64,000 nucleotides of DNA, from contig CAKAKS010000175.1 in NCBI GenBank assembly GCA_916700875.1, positions 248,001 through 312,000 on the forward strand. Direction: 5' to 3'. The translations under genes were made by a program, and so were the position numbers. Positions 35,640 through 46,300 of this stretch are shown one piece after another. The stretch's first letter is position 1. Each line of letters begins with the position of its first letter. Under the pieces are notes generated by a model, which saw only the letters and a program-made list of their open reading frames with translations, was not told the DNA's origin and searched no databases. The stretch is from Sebastes aleutianus (lineage: Eukaryota; Chordata; Actinopteri; Perciformes; Sebastidae).

Positions 35640-36735
35640 CGATGTGGTTTTACTGCCCTCCAGTGGTCAAAGTGTGGAACTGCAAGATATTAACTACCAC
35701 TTCCGGTGAATACTTTCAAAATAGAGTGTTTTCACTCAGACTACTGGAAAGAAAACATCCAAAATACACAGTTAGGTGTTTATTTTACTACTTTGTCTAT
35801 TTGTGTCTGTAGATTTCTCCTAAATTCACCAAAAGTTAGCATTACATAAAGCCTCATTTGCTTATTTTAACATAAAATGTCAGAAAAACTATAAAACAAA
35901 AGCTAATTGTCTTAATACAAGTAATCAGCTGGGGGAAGTTTCATGGTGATAACTATTTGTTAAAAGTTTTTACCCTACTCACCTGGGTACCCGGCCTTTA
36001 TTTATTTAAAGGTTGGTTTCTCTGAATGAGGTTTTTCTCAAACTCTGAGCCAGAAATATCCACTTCAGTAGCACTTACACACACCAAAACTTCCCAGTTT
36101 CATTCCCATCTGTATTCTGAAGGTTTTTACAGAATGCGTTTGTTCATATAGAATATAGCATAGCCTAATTTATATAACATTTTAGACCAAAAACATGGTG
36201 AAAATAGTTTTTTTTATGGCTGTTGACAGTATTTTCTGATTTATGGAGTGATAAAAACAGATATCCAAAATTCCCCCTGTAAAAACCTTTGACTCTAATA
36301 TGTCAACAAAAAGAAACAATAATTTAGAATCTGACTTTATCCAATGTTCAGATTTTTGTTCTGCAAATGTATGCAAATTAGCATATATTTGAAATTCTAA
36401 TGGCTCGTTTGCATATTTAAACATGCATTGTCAGAAAACTTGTAATACTAAAAAGAATTTCCTTAATGTAAGTTATGAACTGGGTAAGTTTTATGGCGAT
36501 ATCTATTAGTTATTTTATTTTTAATTTAATTTAATTTAATTTAATTTAATTTAATTTAGTTTTGTTTTATTTTATTTTATTTTATTTTATTTCTTTATTT
36601 TATTCACTTGGGGTGTCTACCCTTAATGTAACAGGTACCGCAGCTCCACACTGTGACCACTTGAGGTTGGCTTTAAATAAACGTATATATACTGCAAGAT
36701 ATTAACTACCACTTCCGGTGAATACTTTCAAAGTA
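35640..36735. repeat. Locally duplicated blocks in A-B-B-A order
   Basis: Block A ('ctgcaagatattaactacca', 'cttccggtgaatactttcaa') occurs at about 35680-35722 and 36692-36734. Block B ('gtcagaaaa', 'cttaatacaag/ccttaatgtaag', 'ctgggggaagtttcatgg/ctgggtaagttttatggcg') occurs at about 35878-35960 and 36430-36505. All are in the same orientation. No genes are present. Confidence 0.55.
36517..36602. repeat. (AATTT)n then (TTTTA)n microsatellite
   Basis: About eight TTTAA-type units (36517-36558) pass into TTTTA units (36565-36602). Confidence 0.9.
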
Positions 36736-37035
36736 AATGGCCAAACTGAATGAATTAGGAACTAGGACGAGGAAGGCTGGGGTCACTTGACGATATTACT
36801 GTTACATAGGTCAGGGATTTTAATAGTTGATAACCATGTCCACCAATACAGATAATCAAGTTCAAGATACTCAGGTTCCCTTCAACAATGGTTATTAAAT
36901 ATGTATATTAAAAATCTAAATCATGCAAGTAAAAGCAAAATGAGAATCTAAGACATAAAATAGTGCAAACTAAAATATAGAGCTTAAATATAAACATATA
37001 TAAATATAAAATAAGCATATACATTTGTAATTTGT

Positions 37036-37105
37036 ATATATATGTATATATATATATATATATACATATATATACATACATATATTTATATATATACATA
37101 TATTT
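37036..37105. repeat. (TA)n-rich simple repeat
   Basis: Alternating TA with interspersed CATA and GTATA. The 69-codon minus-strand frame here is only a consequence of this composition. 37110-37800 has no recognised feature. Confidence 0.85.
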
Positions 37106-37804
37106 TAGCTGTGACAACTAGACAACTATTATAGCCTATAATAGTAGATGGATAAATAGATTAATTTCTAATTGACAGTTTGGTCGCTGTGCTGTCGGCC
37201 AAAGTGATACATGTAGGTATCAGGTATCATGAAGAGACAGGAGATAGGATCATTGGTAGACGCCTTTAAAAATAATCTTGATAATTTAAAAAAAATAAAA
37301 TAAATTATTAATTATTAAAGAGACATCCAGTGTTATTGTGATAGAGAACAACAGTCTAAGAATCATAAGACACATGAAGGGCTATATATTGTTATATGTT
37401 ATTGTTATTATTATTTATTTTTAATGATCAAGCACACAGGTCAAGCATGACAATGTGCTTTAATTTCTAGGATGAGTTTAACAGGAACAGTGTACTCTGG
37501 TAGGTGGTGTTTTTTGCTCCAATGTAATCAGTAATGTCTTGCAGACTCTCGTCAACGTACACAATAGCTCCCAATCTAAAACTTTTGAAATAGCTCTTGG
37601 CAGAGTAGTTTGTGCAAACACTTTACAGTGACACTGTGGCAGCTGTTACTCACAGCCTGTTCTGTGATTAACGAGACAATTCATCTTATTTGATTAAATA
37701 GAGCAGTGCATCTGCATTGAATAGGCTACCTGGTTTTCATGATGATGAATGGGCCACATTGTAGCGGTTAAAAGTCCTTTCACTGAATCCTTTGTGCTTG
37801 ATAT

Positions 37805-37811
37805 TATAAAT
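37805..37811 (+). promoter_or_regulatory. Possible TATA box of the galectin gene
   Basis: TATAAAT about 135 bp upstream of the ATG. The stretch 'ctttttgtcttccag' at 37841-37855 could instead be a splice acceptor for a leader exon starting at 37856, which would put the promoter further upstream. Confidence 0.3.
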
Positions 37812-37940
37812 TAGGTGAAACTTCACAGTCATACCACTTACTTTTTGTCTTCCAGGGCAGAATACTGTGCTTGTGTGCAAAGACCATCTTCCTACATCTT
37901 CCATTAGCTCCAGGACTGTTCACCAACACCAGCACCCAGA

Positions 37941-39482
37941 ATGAGCATGGTAAGTTTCACTGCTTTGTTTCTGTTTTTATTTCACTGCATATGAAGACAT
38001 TATGGATTTGCTTCTGTAAATAGATGAATAAAAATATCAATACCATTATGGCTAACAGTGATATTCAATTTTCTGATTAAATGATTTGAAACCCTGAAAT
38101 GTGTTTCTCAGCAACTTGAATTGAAGAATGTGAATCTGAGAGCTGGAGATCAGCTGAAAATAAAGGGGATGATTCTACACGATGCTGAGAGGTGAGCGAA
38201 CCAAATGCATTACATTTATTTTATATTAGCTTAAAGGGGACATATCGTGCTCATTTTCAGGTTCATGTTTGGGTTTCTACAAGAACATGTTTACATGCTT
38301 TAATGTTCAAAAAACACATTATTTTTCTCATAGTGTCTGTCTGAATATACCTGTAGTCATGCTCTGTCTGAAACACTCAGTTTTAGTGCATTTCAACAGA
38401 ATTGCAACAGAATTACGTTGCTTGGCAACAGCTTGGATCCATGTTTACATCCTGTCAGCTGATGTCATTCACACACACTGCAACAGGAAATAAACTGGGA
38501 CACATTTAGAATGTTTACGTTTAAAACTGTGAAATGGTCTAAATATTGTAGATTTGTGACATCACAAATGGACAGAAATCCTGATGGCTTGTTTCAAATG
38601 CACAGTTTCTGAATACGGGCTGTGTGTACTTCTCCGTATATTGAGTGTTTTGATACTCTCACAGTATTTATATAGAACTTAAACCTGCTTTATAATATAA
38701 AAGAAAAGAAAATCTCACTTTTTACAATATGGGACCTTTAACTGAATAAAATAATATGGTGATATTTACGCAGATGCATTCTGGAAAACTGGGAAAATGT
38801 CACTTATATAATTATAATATAGCCTGTAATATTGATCTTGTGTGGCCTCCTAAGCTCTGCAAACGCCTTGATATTAAGATCACCTTTATTGTATAATCTC
38901 CGATCCACTCAGATTCCAGATCGACCTCGGCTCTGGTGCAGACGACCTGGCACTGCACTTTAACCCTCGTTTTCATGATGACAATGATGGAGCCGTTCTC
39001 GTTTGCAACTCAAAGACTGACGGTTGTTGGGGCGATGAGAAGCGGGAAATACACAACCCCCTACAGAGGGGCACAGAGGTCAAGGTGAGGGAATCTGACT
39101 GAAGGAAGTAAAAATGTGTGTATTTTTTGAAAAAAAAAGCTGTGGAAGGTTTAGCTAGGATTTAAAAAAAAAAATGCTTAAAGGGTCAGTTCATCCAAAT
39201 CACAAGAAACACATTTCCTCAATAGCGATATTTAGCCATGCAGGTAGATTTTGTTTGGAGAGGTTTTGAGATTTCTGTCTCAGAGAATTTCTACTAAAAA
39301 TAAAAAAAGGTTTTACTGTATTGTTTCTATTTTAGCTGGTGTTGAAGCTGGCTGGAGGCGTGTTTGAAGTGGAGCTTCCTGATGGACAAGAAGTCCAGTT
39401 TCCCAACCGTGACGACATGGATGTCATCAGCTACATCAAAATCGCAGGGGACTTCAATCTGACTTCCTTCAAGATCTGCTAA
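37941..39482 (+). CDS. lgals2: Prototype galectin (galectin-1/2-like), 4 coding exons
   Basis: Exons 37941-37949, 38112-38191, 38913-39084 and 39336-39482 give 408 nt, 135 aa plus stop, the normal size of a one-domain galectin. The first coding exon holds only three codons (Met-Ser-Met), the usual vertebrate galectin arrangement. The carbohydrate-recognition domain fills the protein. The sugar-contact residues are all present: His45, Asn47 and Arg49 in LHFNPRF, Asn62 in VCNS, Trp69 and Glu72 in CWGDEKRE. Galectins bind beta-galactosides as dimers, are made without a signal peptide (none here), and act outside the cell in immune regulation. Assignment to galectin-2 rather than galectin-1 is uncertain from sequence alone; the symbol is provisional. 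Intron 2 carries a MITE. Confidence 0.92.
38231..38741. mobile_element. TTAA-flanked MITE in galectin intron 2
   Basis: TTAA lies at 38231-38234 and 38738-38741. The inner ends AGGGGACATATCGTGC and, reversed, AGGTCCCATATTGTAA form a degenerate inverted repeat. There is no transposase. The right end ('cactttttacaatatgggac') is a common teleost repeat end. Confidence 0.6.
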
Positions 39483-39489
39483 GAGACAC

Positions 39490-40432
39490 AACTGTTGTAA
39501 CACATGCATGCCACGTTTATCACTTTGGTTAAAGACGAGACTTGGTCAGTTATTGTAAGAACTATTAATCATCTCAAGAGATGTATATCTTCAGTGAATT
39601 GGAAATGTATCTTTATTTAAAAATGTCCTGTTGTGCACAATAATATAAAATGTTTAAATTCACATGATCTTGTTTTGTTGTCTTTGAAAGGTTGTAGTTT
39701 AATCCCACGCTTTGGAAAAATATTTCCCACATACAGTCACATTAACTTTACATATAGTATCAGTCTAGTCATGAGAGATCAGCAGTCTTAATTAACTTAT
39801 CAGTTTTAGTCATACTATGAAATTTACTGAATAACGTTTGGCTGTAATCCTGCTTTTAGAAGGAAGTTAGCTCATTCTGAGCATAAAACAGTCAAGATAG
39901 CAGCAAACAGGAGAGCTGATATTCATCCAAGATTGTCATTTTACTGTCATTTTGTGTTTACAGTTCATTAAAATCATCTGGCACCTGGAGGGAAGTTGTC
40001 ATCATTCAGTGTGTGTGTGCTCAACACATATGACTGCTGTAACTTTTGTGTTGAGAGGTAAAGTTTCAGTTCTTTAAAAACAACTTTTGGTAACTCTTTA
40101 ATTTACAGGCTGTGTATTTACTGGAAATAGTTACAACAGTAACATAATATTGATTCATATTTGATCAGCGCTGCCTAGTTTGACCGTTTGATTGGAGTTT
40201 GCGTGTGATTGACAGCTGCTCAGTGACGGCAAGGCTCCAGCTCGGCTCTGATTGGTTGTTCTCCTCCAGTCTGTGAAATCCTGTAGATACCATTAGGAGC
40301 ACCGGAGGACACAGAGGCACATGTTTTTTTCCAGATTATCTGTCTCATGCACTACTGTCAGGATATAGTGACCGTTTTATTAAAACATATTTTTTTAATA
40401 ATATTTGCTCCATTTCTACCCACTGCTGCTTT
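39490..40432. other. Galectin 3' flank, no further gene
   Basis: Galectin 3' UTR of unknown length, then AT-rich DNA. 40180-40380 ('attggttgttctcctccagt', 'taggagcaccggaggacaca') looks like a dispersed repeat by experience, but no ends or second copy are visible. Confidence 0.4.
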
Positions 40433-40736
40433 AATTATGTAGTAATTTGAAGAAATTGCCACGAAATAACAGTAAAGTAAAATCAATATTATGACAAGTT
40501 GTTACTGTAATTACCTAATACTTTACAGTAATTTCAGGTAATTCTACTAATACAGTTTGTTAATTCCCATATAATTACAGAGCAAACCTCTTTATTCTGC
40601 TTTAATTTTACTCTGTAATTACCCAATACTTGACAGCAATTTCAGGTAATTCTACAACTGGTCATTATATTGATTTTACTGATTTTACTTTATTTCCTAG
40701 TAATTTCTTCACATTACTATGTAATTAACAGCCTTT
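40433..40736. mobile_element. Foldback element with about 75-bp inverted arms
   Basis: The left arm 40433-40505 and the right arm (about 40654-40736) are imperfect reverse complements. Shared pieces include 'tgaagaaatt', 'agtaaaatca' and 'ttactatgtaatt/aattatgtagtaa'. The centre contains two near copies of 'taatttcaggtaattctac' (40531, 40634). It is AT-rich and non-coding, and consistent with a MITE. Confidence 0.6.
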
Positions 40737-40991
40737 AAATTCAAGGGTTGCCCAACTTTTTAATCTATTAACTATAGAAATAGTTACCCCAGATATTAAA
40801 GGTGTAGCTGTGTGTGTTTGTGTTAATGTGACTGAAGCAGAATATAATTATGTTTGCAATATAATCATTGTTCAATATTGTATTGATCACTGCTGCTGAT
40901 TAGTCTGACCAGTCAAACAGGAAGGAGAAGGAGAAGAACCTCTCCTTTAGCCAACTTGCTCACAGGTACCTGTCATAGTTCTGCAAAGGTC

Positions 40992-41404
40992 TTAAAGGCC
41001 AGTGTGCAGGAGTTAGTGGCATCTAGCAGTGTGGTTGCAGACTGCAACCAACTGAATACCCCTCCGCTCACTACTCCCTTTCTAAGCATGTAAAATAACC
41101 TAAAGTAGCCGTCAGGTGCATTCATGCCACCAAATACAGCATGTTACTTAAATGTAAAATCACGAAAGGCTCTCTCTAGAGCAAGTGTTTGGTTTGTCCA
41201 TTCTGGGCTACTATAGAAACATAGCGGAGCAACATGGCGGACTCCGTGAAGAGGACCCGCTCCCTATGTAGATATGAAGAGCTCACTCTAAGCTAACGAA
41301 AACACGATTCTTAGTTTCATGTGATTATACACTTAAAAAAACATAATGATTATATTCCATTTCTGCCAATAGATCCCCCTAAATCTTACACACTGATCCT
41401 TTAA
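40992..41404. mobile_element. TTAA-flanked MITE downstream of the galectin gene
   Basis: TTAA lies at 40992-40995 and 41401-41404. The termini AGGCCAGTGTGCAGGAGTTAG and, reversed, AGGATCAGTGTGTAAGATTTAG are clearly related inverted repeats (about 30 bp). There is no transposase. It is 413 bp including both TTAA. Confidence 0.7.
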
Positions 41405-43342
41405 AGGTTTTAAAAGTACTTTTGTCAAATATCCCATATTTTACAATAATCATTGAATAATATTGTATTCATACAGTCAAAGGTGATTCCCCATGTTAGC
41501 AGATTTTTTTTGTTGCTGTTTTTGGATTTATAGGATCTAATGATACTATGAAAAAATCTTAATTATGAGAAAATACACTACAGTGTAAGGCATAATGCAC
41601 TATGGTCTATGGCAGGTTTAAAGGTGTAAATTGAGACTCATTTCAGAAACATGAAGAAACCTGGTTTTTCACTAGATATTATGTTATTTTTATTATAACA
41701 TGACACATTAACCTCAACAGATTTCTTCTCAACGACTTACAGTACGTTGTTTACATCACATATGGATATTGTAATAGTAAGGAATCAGTGAGATTCTAAA
41801 TAAAAACAATGAAACTCACACTTGTGTGGCTATAATAACAGATTGATTGAAATGAGATCAACATAACACAGTTTAACACTTCAAATAATACAGAAACATA
41901 AAGCATCATTCATTAGCTATGTTTGACATGTTCTTTAACATGATTCAATTTCACATGTAGAGACCGTCGTGGCAAAAAAACAAAAACATTTACATTGGTT
42001 ACATTGCAACTTATACTTGAATATCATTCTTTGTTACAAACAGGTACATGCTTATTAATAGAAGCCTAATATCTAGCCTAAATCTCCAGACTTTAATTCT
42101 TACATGATATCATTACAGTATCACAACAATCACTCTTAGGTTTTACTTTATTATGCATATACAGTGGAAACCTCTTAAAGTGGCCACATCTGTCAAACTG
42201 ATCAATATAAGAATATGATTATTAGAACTGTTTTTTTTCTTTATTTCTCGTGCAGATTACCATCTAATTGACATTTGTATATGTATTACATATTTAATGA
42301 ATTTTATTGACTGTTTCAAAATACAGTTCAGCTGTTTCAAATGCGGCTCCAACCACAGATGCTTACGTGCACATTTGTTTTCTGTCTCCATCTATGGCAG
42401 CCATGACTGTGTTCCCGTTGTTTGAGTAGACTACACAAGGTAGCCTGAGGAACATCAAGTTTCATTGGCTCGTTTTTAGCGGTTTGTCATTTAAGCTTTG
42501 TGGAGACTATGTTTTTTATTGAGAGAAAATTGCTTTCTTTTTCCTGTCATGTCTTTAATGTGCACAAAGCACCAGCCTCAAGTAGACAGCCTAAAGCTGA
42601 CGGGTTACCGCGAGGCAAAGCATCATGCGAGTAAAGTCTATATAAGCGGTTGATCACTGTAACCATGATCACTATAAGCTGTTTACACTGTACTTCATTA
42701 TGTTTCAGCAGCTGCAAGCACATGAACATCTTAACACAATTCATAAACAAGACATAAACCATGCAAAAATACAATTCTTGTTCGACACGATTTTTAGATT
42801 TGATTTTTAGAAATAATACAGGTTAACAAAGAAATATGTCTTCCATTAGTTATTAGTTCAAAACTTGATCATTTCTGACAACATTTGTCTCTCACCCTCT
42901 CACAACTCTTTCCATGTTCATTGAAATTCAGAACTTCTAATTCGACATTGTGATTTAATAAGAAATGCAACAATTTAATCAGTCCTCTTTTTCTCTCTGC
43001 TTTACCTTCATGGAAATAATTTTCATTTACAGAAATCCTCATTAAACAATGCACTTGAAATGATTATTAATGCATTAAAGATTTTATGACTGACTAAATT
43101 CTCTAGGTCGAAATTTTTCTTGTGCACTCTTGTTTGAAGTGTTGAATTTTTGTGTGCCTGTCTAATCGCGTGTAGTTTGTAATGATTCATTGACTGTCCA
43201 CATGGATCACTCAGACAAATTCACCTGTCCATGATAAAATTAACAAAAGTCTGTGAATGTTGTTTTACAGGAATCTGATGAATGAATAACCACGTGAAAA
43301 CAACTATCAGCCATTAGCTGGGTTGTGGTTGTGTTGGCTCAC
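41405..43342. other. Spacer and probable 3' UTR of the VLIG-like gene
   Basis: AT-rich, with no recognised gene or transposon. The minus-strand 3' UTR of the very-large-GTPase gene must lie in its right part. No clear AATAAA was assigned. Confidence 0.45.
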
Positions 43343-46300
43343 TCACAGATTGTACATTTCATCCAGACTTTGAATAGCTTCTTCCTTAGTGTGTGTTTTC
43401 CACTCGCTGGGAATTTCTCCTCTGCCCTGGAATTTTAACTCATAGTGGTCTTCCAGTTGCTTCTCAAATCGACACACAAACCATGTCCAATATTTCAGCT
43501 TAGACTCATCAGGGGTAATTCTCCAGTTAGCATAAAGTGGGCCAGCAGTTCGGTACTGTTTGAAGGGAAAGAACTCTTCGGACTCATGATTAAGGTAAAA
43601 AACTCGATCACTTGCAACATTTGTTGTGCAGAAATCAACACACAGATCTTTTGTGTTTTTCCAGTACATACCATTGGCTGCAGAAGATCGATGAAAAGGT
43701 ACGCTGTGGTCATCAGGACTGTGATTTTCTAGTGTGTTGGTACAAACAGCTGCACAGAATGGACAAGTTACCCAGCAGCTGTTACACAGCTGATCAATGA
43801 GGATTTGATCAGGCTTCATCCTGAATTCCTCCATTTTATTCCATGAGAGTTTGCTCACTTCCATCATGACGGATTTAAGACCTTTCTCTATCTCTTCTTT
43901 AAGAAAGTCAAATCTGTTTATGTCACTGAAGTTTTGACAACAGATGGTGTCGAATGTTAGCGTATCGTTTAGCAAACTGGAAAATTCCTCCATCCACATG
44001 TCTGGGTCTCCTCCCTGGATTTCGACTTTCTCTGTTGCATCAAACAAAGCTTGACTCACAAGATTTTTGATGTCTTCAACATTTTTCTGGAGTATGTTCC
44101 ATGCTTTATCTGTGCTGTCTGTGAAGATGTATTTCTGTACTTCCTCTCTTATAAATTCCTCCGCTTGGCTCCTTGGGTGTCGGATGTACGTGATAAAACC
44201 ATCAAAGTCCTCTTTCTCTGCGAGCGACTTCAACACGTGTTTCTCCAAGTTCAGCCTGTTCCCACTGAATGCTGGGAAACTGCACCTCATCTCTCCAGCG
44301 AGATCAATGGCAGTCTTGTTACAGACGGCCTCAACAGTGGAACTCTTCAGGTTCTCACAGATCAGTTCTCCAAGCACAACAGCAGACGAGTTTCCTTTGC
44401 AGAAGCTTCTGAAAATGTTGTAATATTGCATTTTCTTGCTTTCTACATAAGCGAGTGCATCGTTGTTCTCTTTGAATTTCTTGTGGGACTCTGAAAGCCA
44501 TCTACCTGCTCTGTGAAACACATACAGTATGAGATCAACTGTAAACTCCTTCTTCAGAGCATATTTCCTCTTTGATTCAAATTCTGTCACCTTTTCTTTC
44601 ACCTGGTTGGCCACTTCCTGCAAGAAAGTTGATTTGTAGCCTCTTGTAGCTACAGGTTTGCTCTTGATTGCATCAAGGGACTGTTTTTCAACACCTTCAA
44701 TGAAGGATCTGATCAGTTGCTGTTCTTCATACTGAAAATACCCCTTAAAGGTATATTTTGCTTTTGTCCAGGTTTCTGAACAACGGTCAAGAATACCTTT
44801 TTCTGTGTTACTCAGATCTTGGTGCTTGGTGAGAGATACATAATGAACGTAATCTCCAACCTCTGATATTTTTTTGAATCTGCCACTGCTTTCACATTCA
44901 GCTATGAGAGACCATTCAAACCCAATCTCCTGAAGGATAATTGACTGATCTTGTTCATAGTTGATGTCCTCAATAGGTTTTATACCTGCAGTTAGTTCAC
45001 GAACCAAGCCACTCCAGACAGAGTTGAAGTGCTTTTTAAGTTCCTCTTCATCTTTTGCCTTGTCTTTTAACCGATGAGCGAGCTCTTTGCTCTTTTGTAG
45101 CAGCTTGTTCTCAAACTCTGTCTTCTTATCATCTAGCTTTTTACAAGCGTTCTTCTGCTGGATGACTTCATCCAGTCTTCTTTTAACTGCTCTCACTTGC
45201 TCATCCTGAAACTCCTTGATTTTGCTTTCGAATCGTCCTCGCCACTGAACCAACATTTCTTTGTCTCTGTCATCATCAAAGTATGTTGTCATTGCTTTTG
45301 TGATTTCTCCATAGGTTTTCCTGATTTCTTTATGAAGATAATTGAACTCGACTTTGTCAAGTTTTCCATTTTCAATTTGGGTATGAAGACCATTCTCAAT
45401 GGTCAACATGTTGCTCCTCAGATCCCAGGTCCAGTTCGCGTATTGGATCTCAAGTTTTCTGTATACTGCAATTTCAAGTGTGTTTTTGAAACTGAAAACA
45501 AACTGTTCGTTCATCAGGGCTTTCCACAGGTCCTGGATTTTGCTTTTGAACTGTGAGAGAGTAATCCCAGCAGACTGGGAAGCTTTAGAGAGGATGATGG
45601 TCTTCAGCTCTTGGACGCTCTCACTATAACCTGGATTTGGAGGAGCCATAGGTGGACTTCCCTCCCATAGCTGGGCAAAGTATTTCACATCTTTCTGCAC
45701 ATCAAATGCAATGACGTCACTGAAGCACTCAGCATCACAAACCTCCTCTTTGGCTGCTAGTGAGGCCATCTTGTCCAGTTTTTCTTGCAGCCGTCTCTTT
45801 CCATCCATGTTTTTCTCTGCAGCTGCAATATCTGTAACATTCTGATGAACGAACACACAACTTGGAGAAAGTTTAATTTTCTTCATCCTCATGAAAGCCT
45901 GAACAACAATCTGCAGAACATCTTGCATCTCAGCTGGATTCTCTCCAAAGATGTTGATCAGTGTCATGTTTCCCAGACCAACAACAAATGTTGCCAGTTC
46001 ATTGTCGTGCTGAAGAGTGGCGTTACCTTCCAACTCAAGAGCACGCAGTCCTTCCGTGTCCACCACTAGGATGTAGTCAAACTGAAAGTCTTTCTTGATC
46101 TCCTCTGACACTTTGACCAGCTGCATGAAGGCCCCCTTGGTGCACCTGCCAGCACTCACTGCAAACTGTAACCCAAACATGGCATTCAGCATTGTTGATT
46201 TTCCACTGCTCTGTACGCCCAAAACTGACAAAACAAAAACTCTCTTGTCGCCCAGTTTCTTGATGACTTCATCTAAAAGACTAGAGATCCATGTTAAAGG

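Noticed and set aside
36908..37117. Tyr/Ile-rich 69-codon frame
   Set aside because: It is a translation of TA-rich simple sequence.
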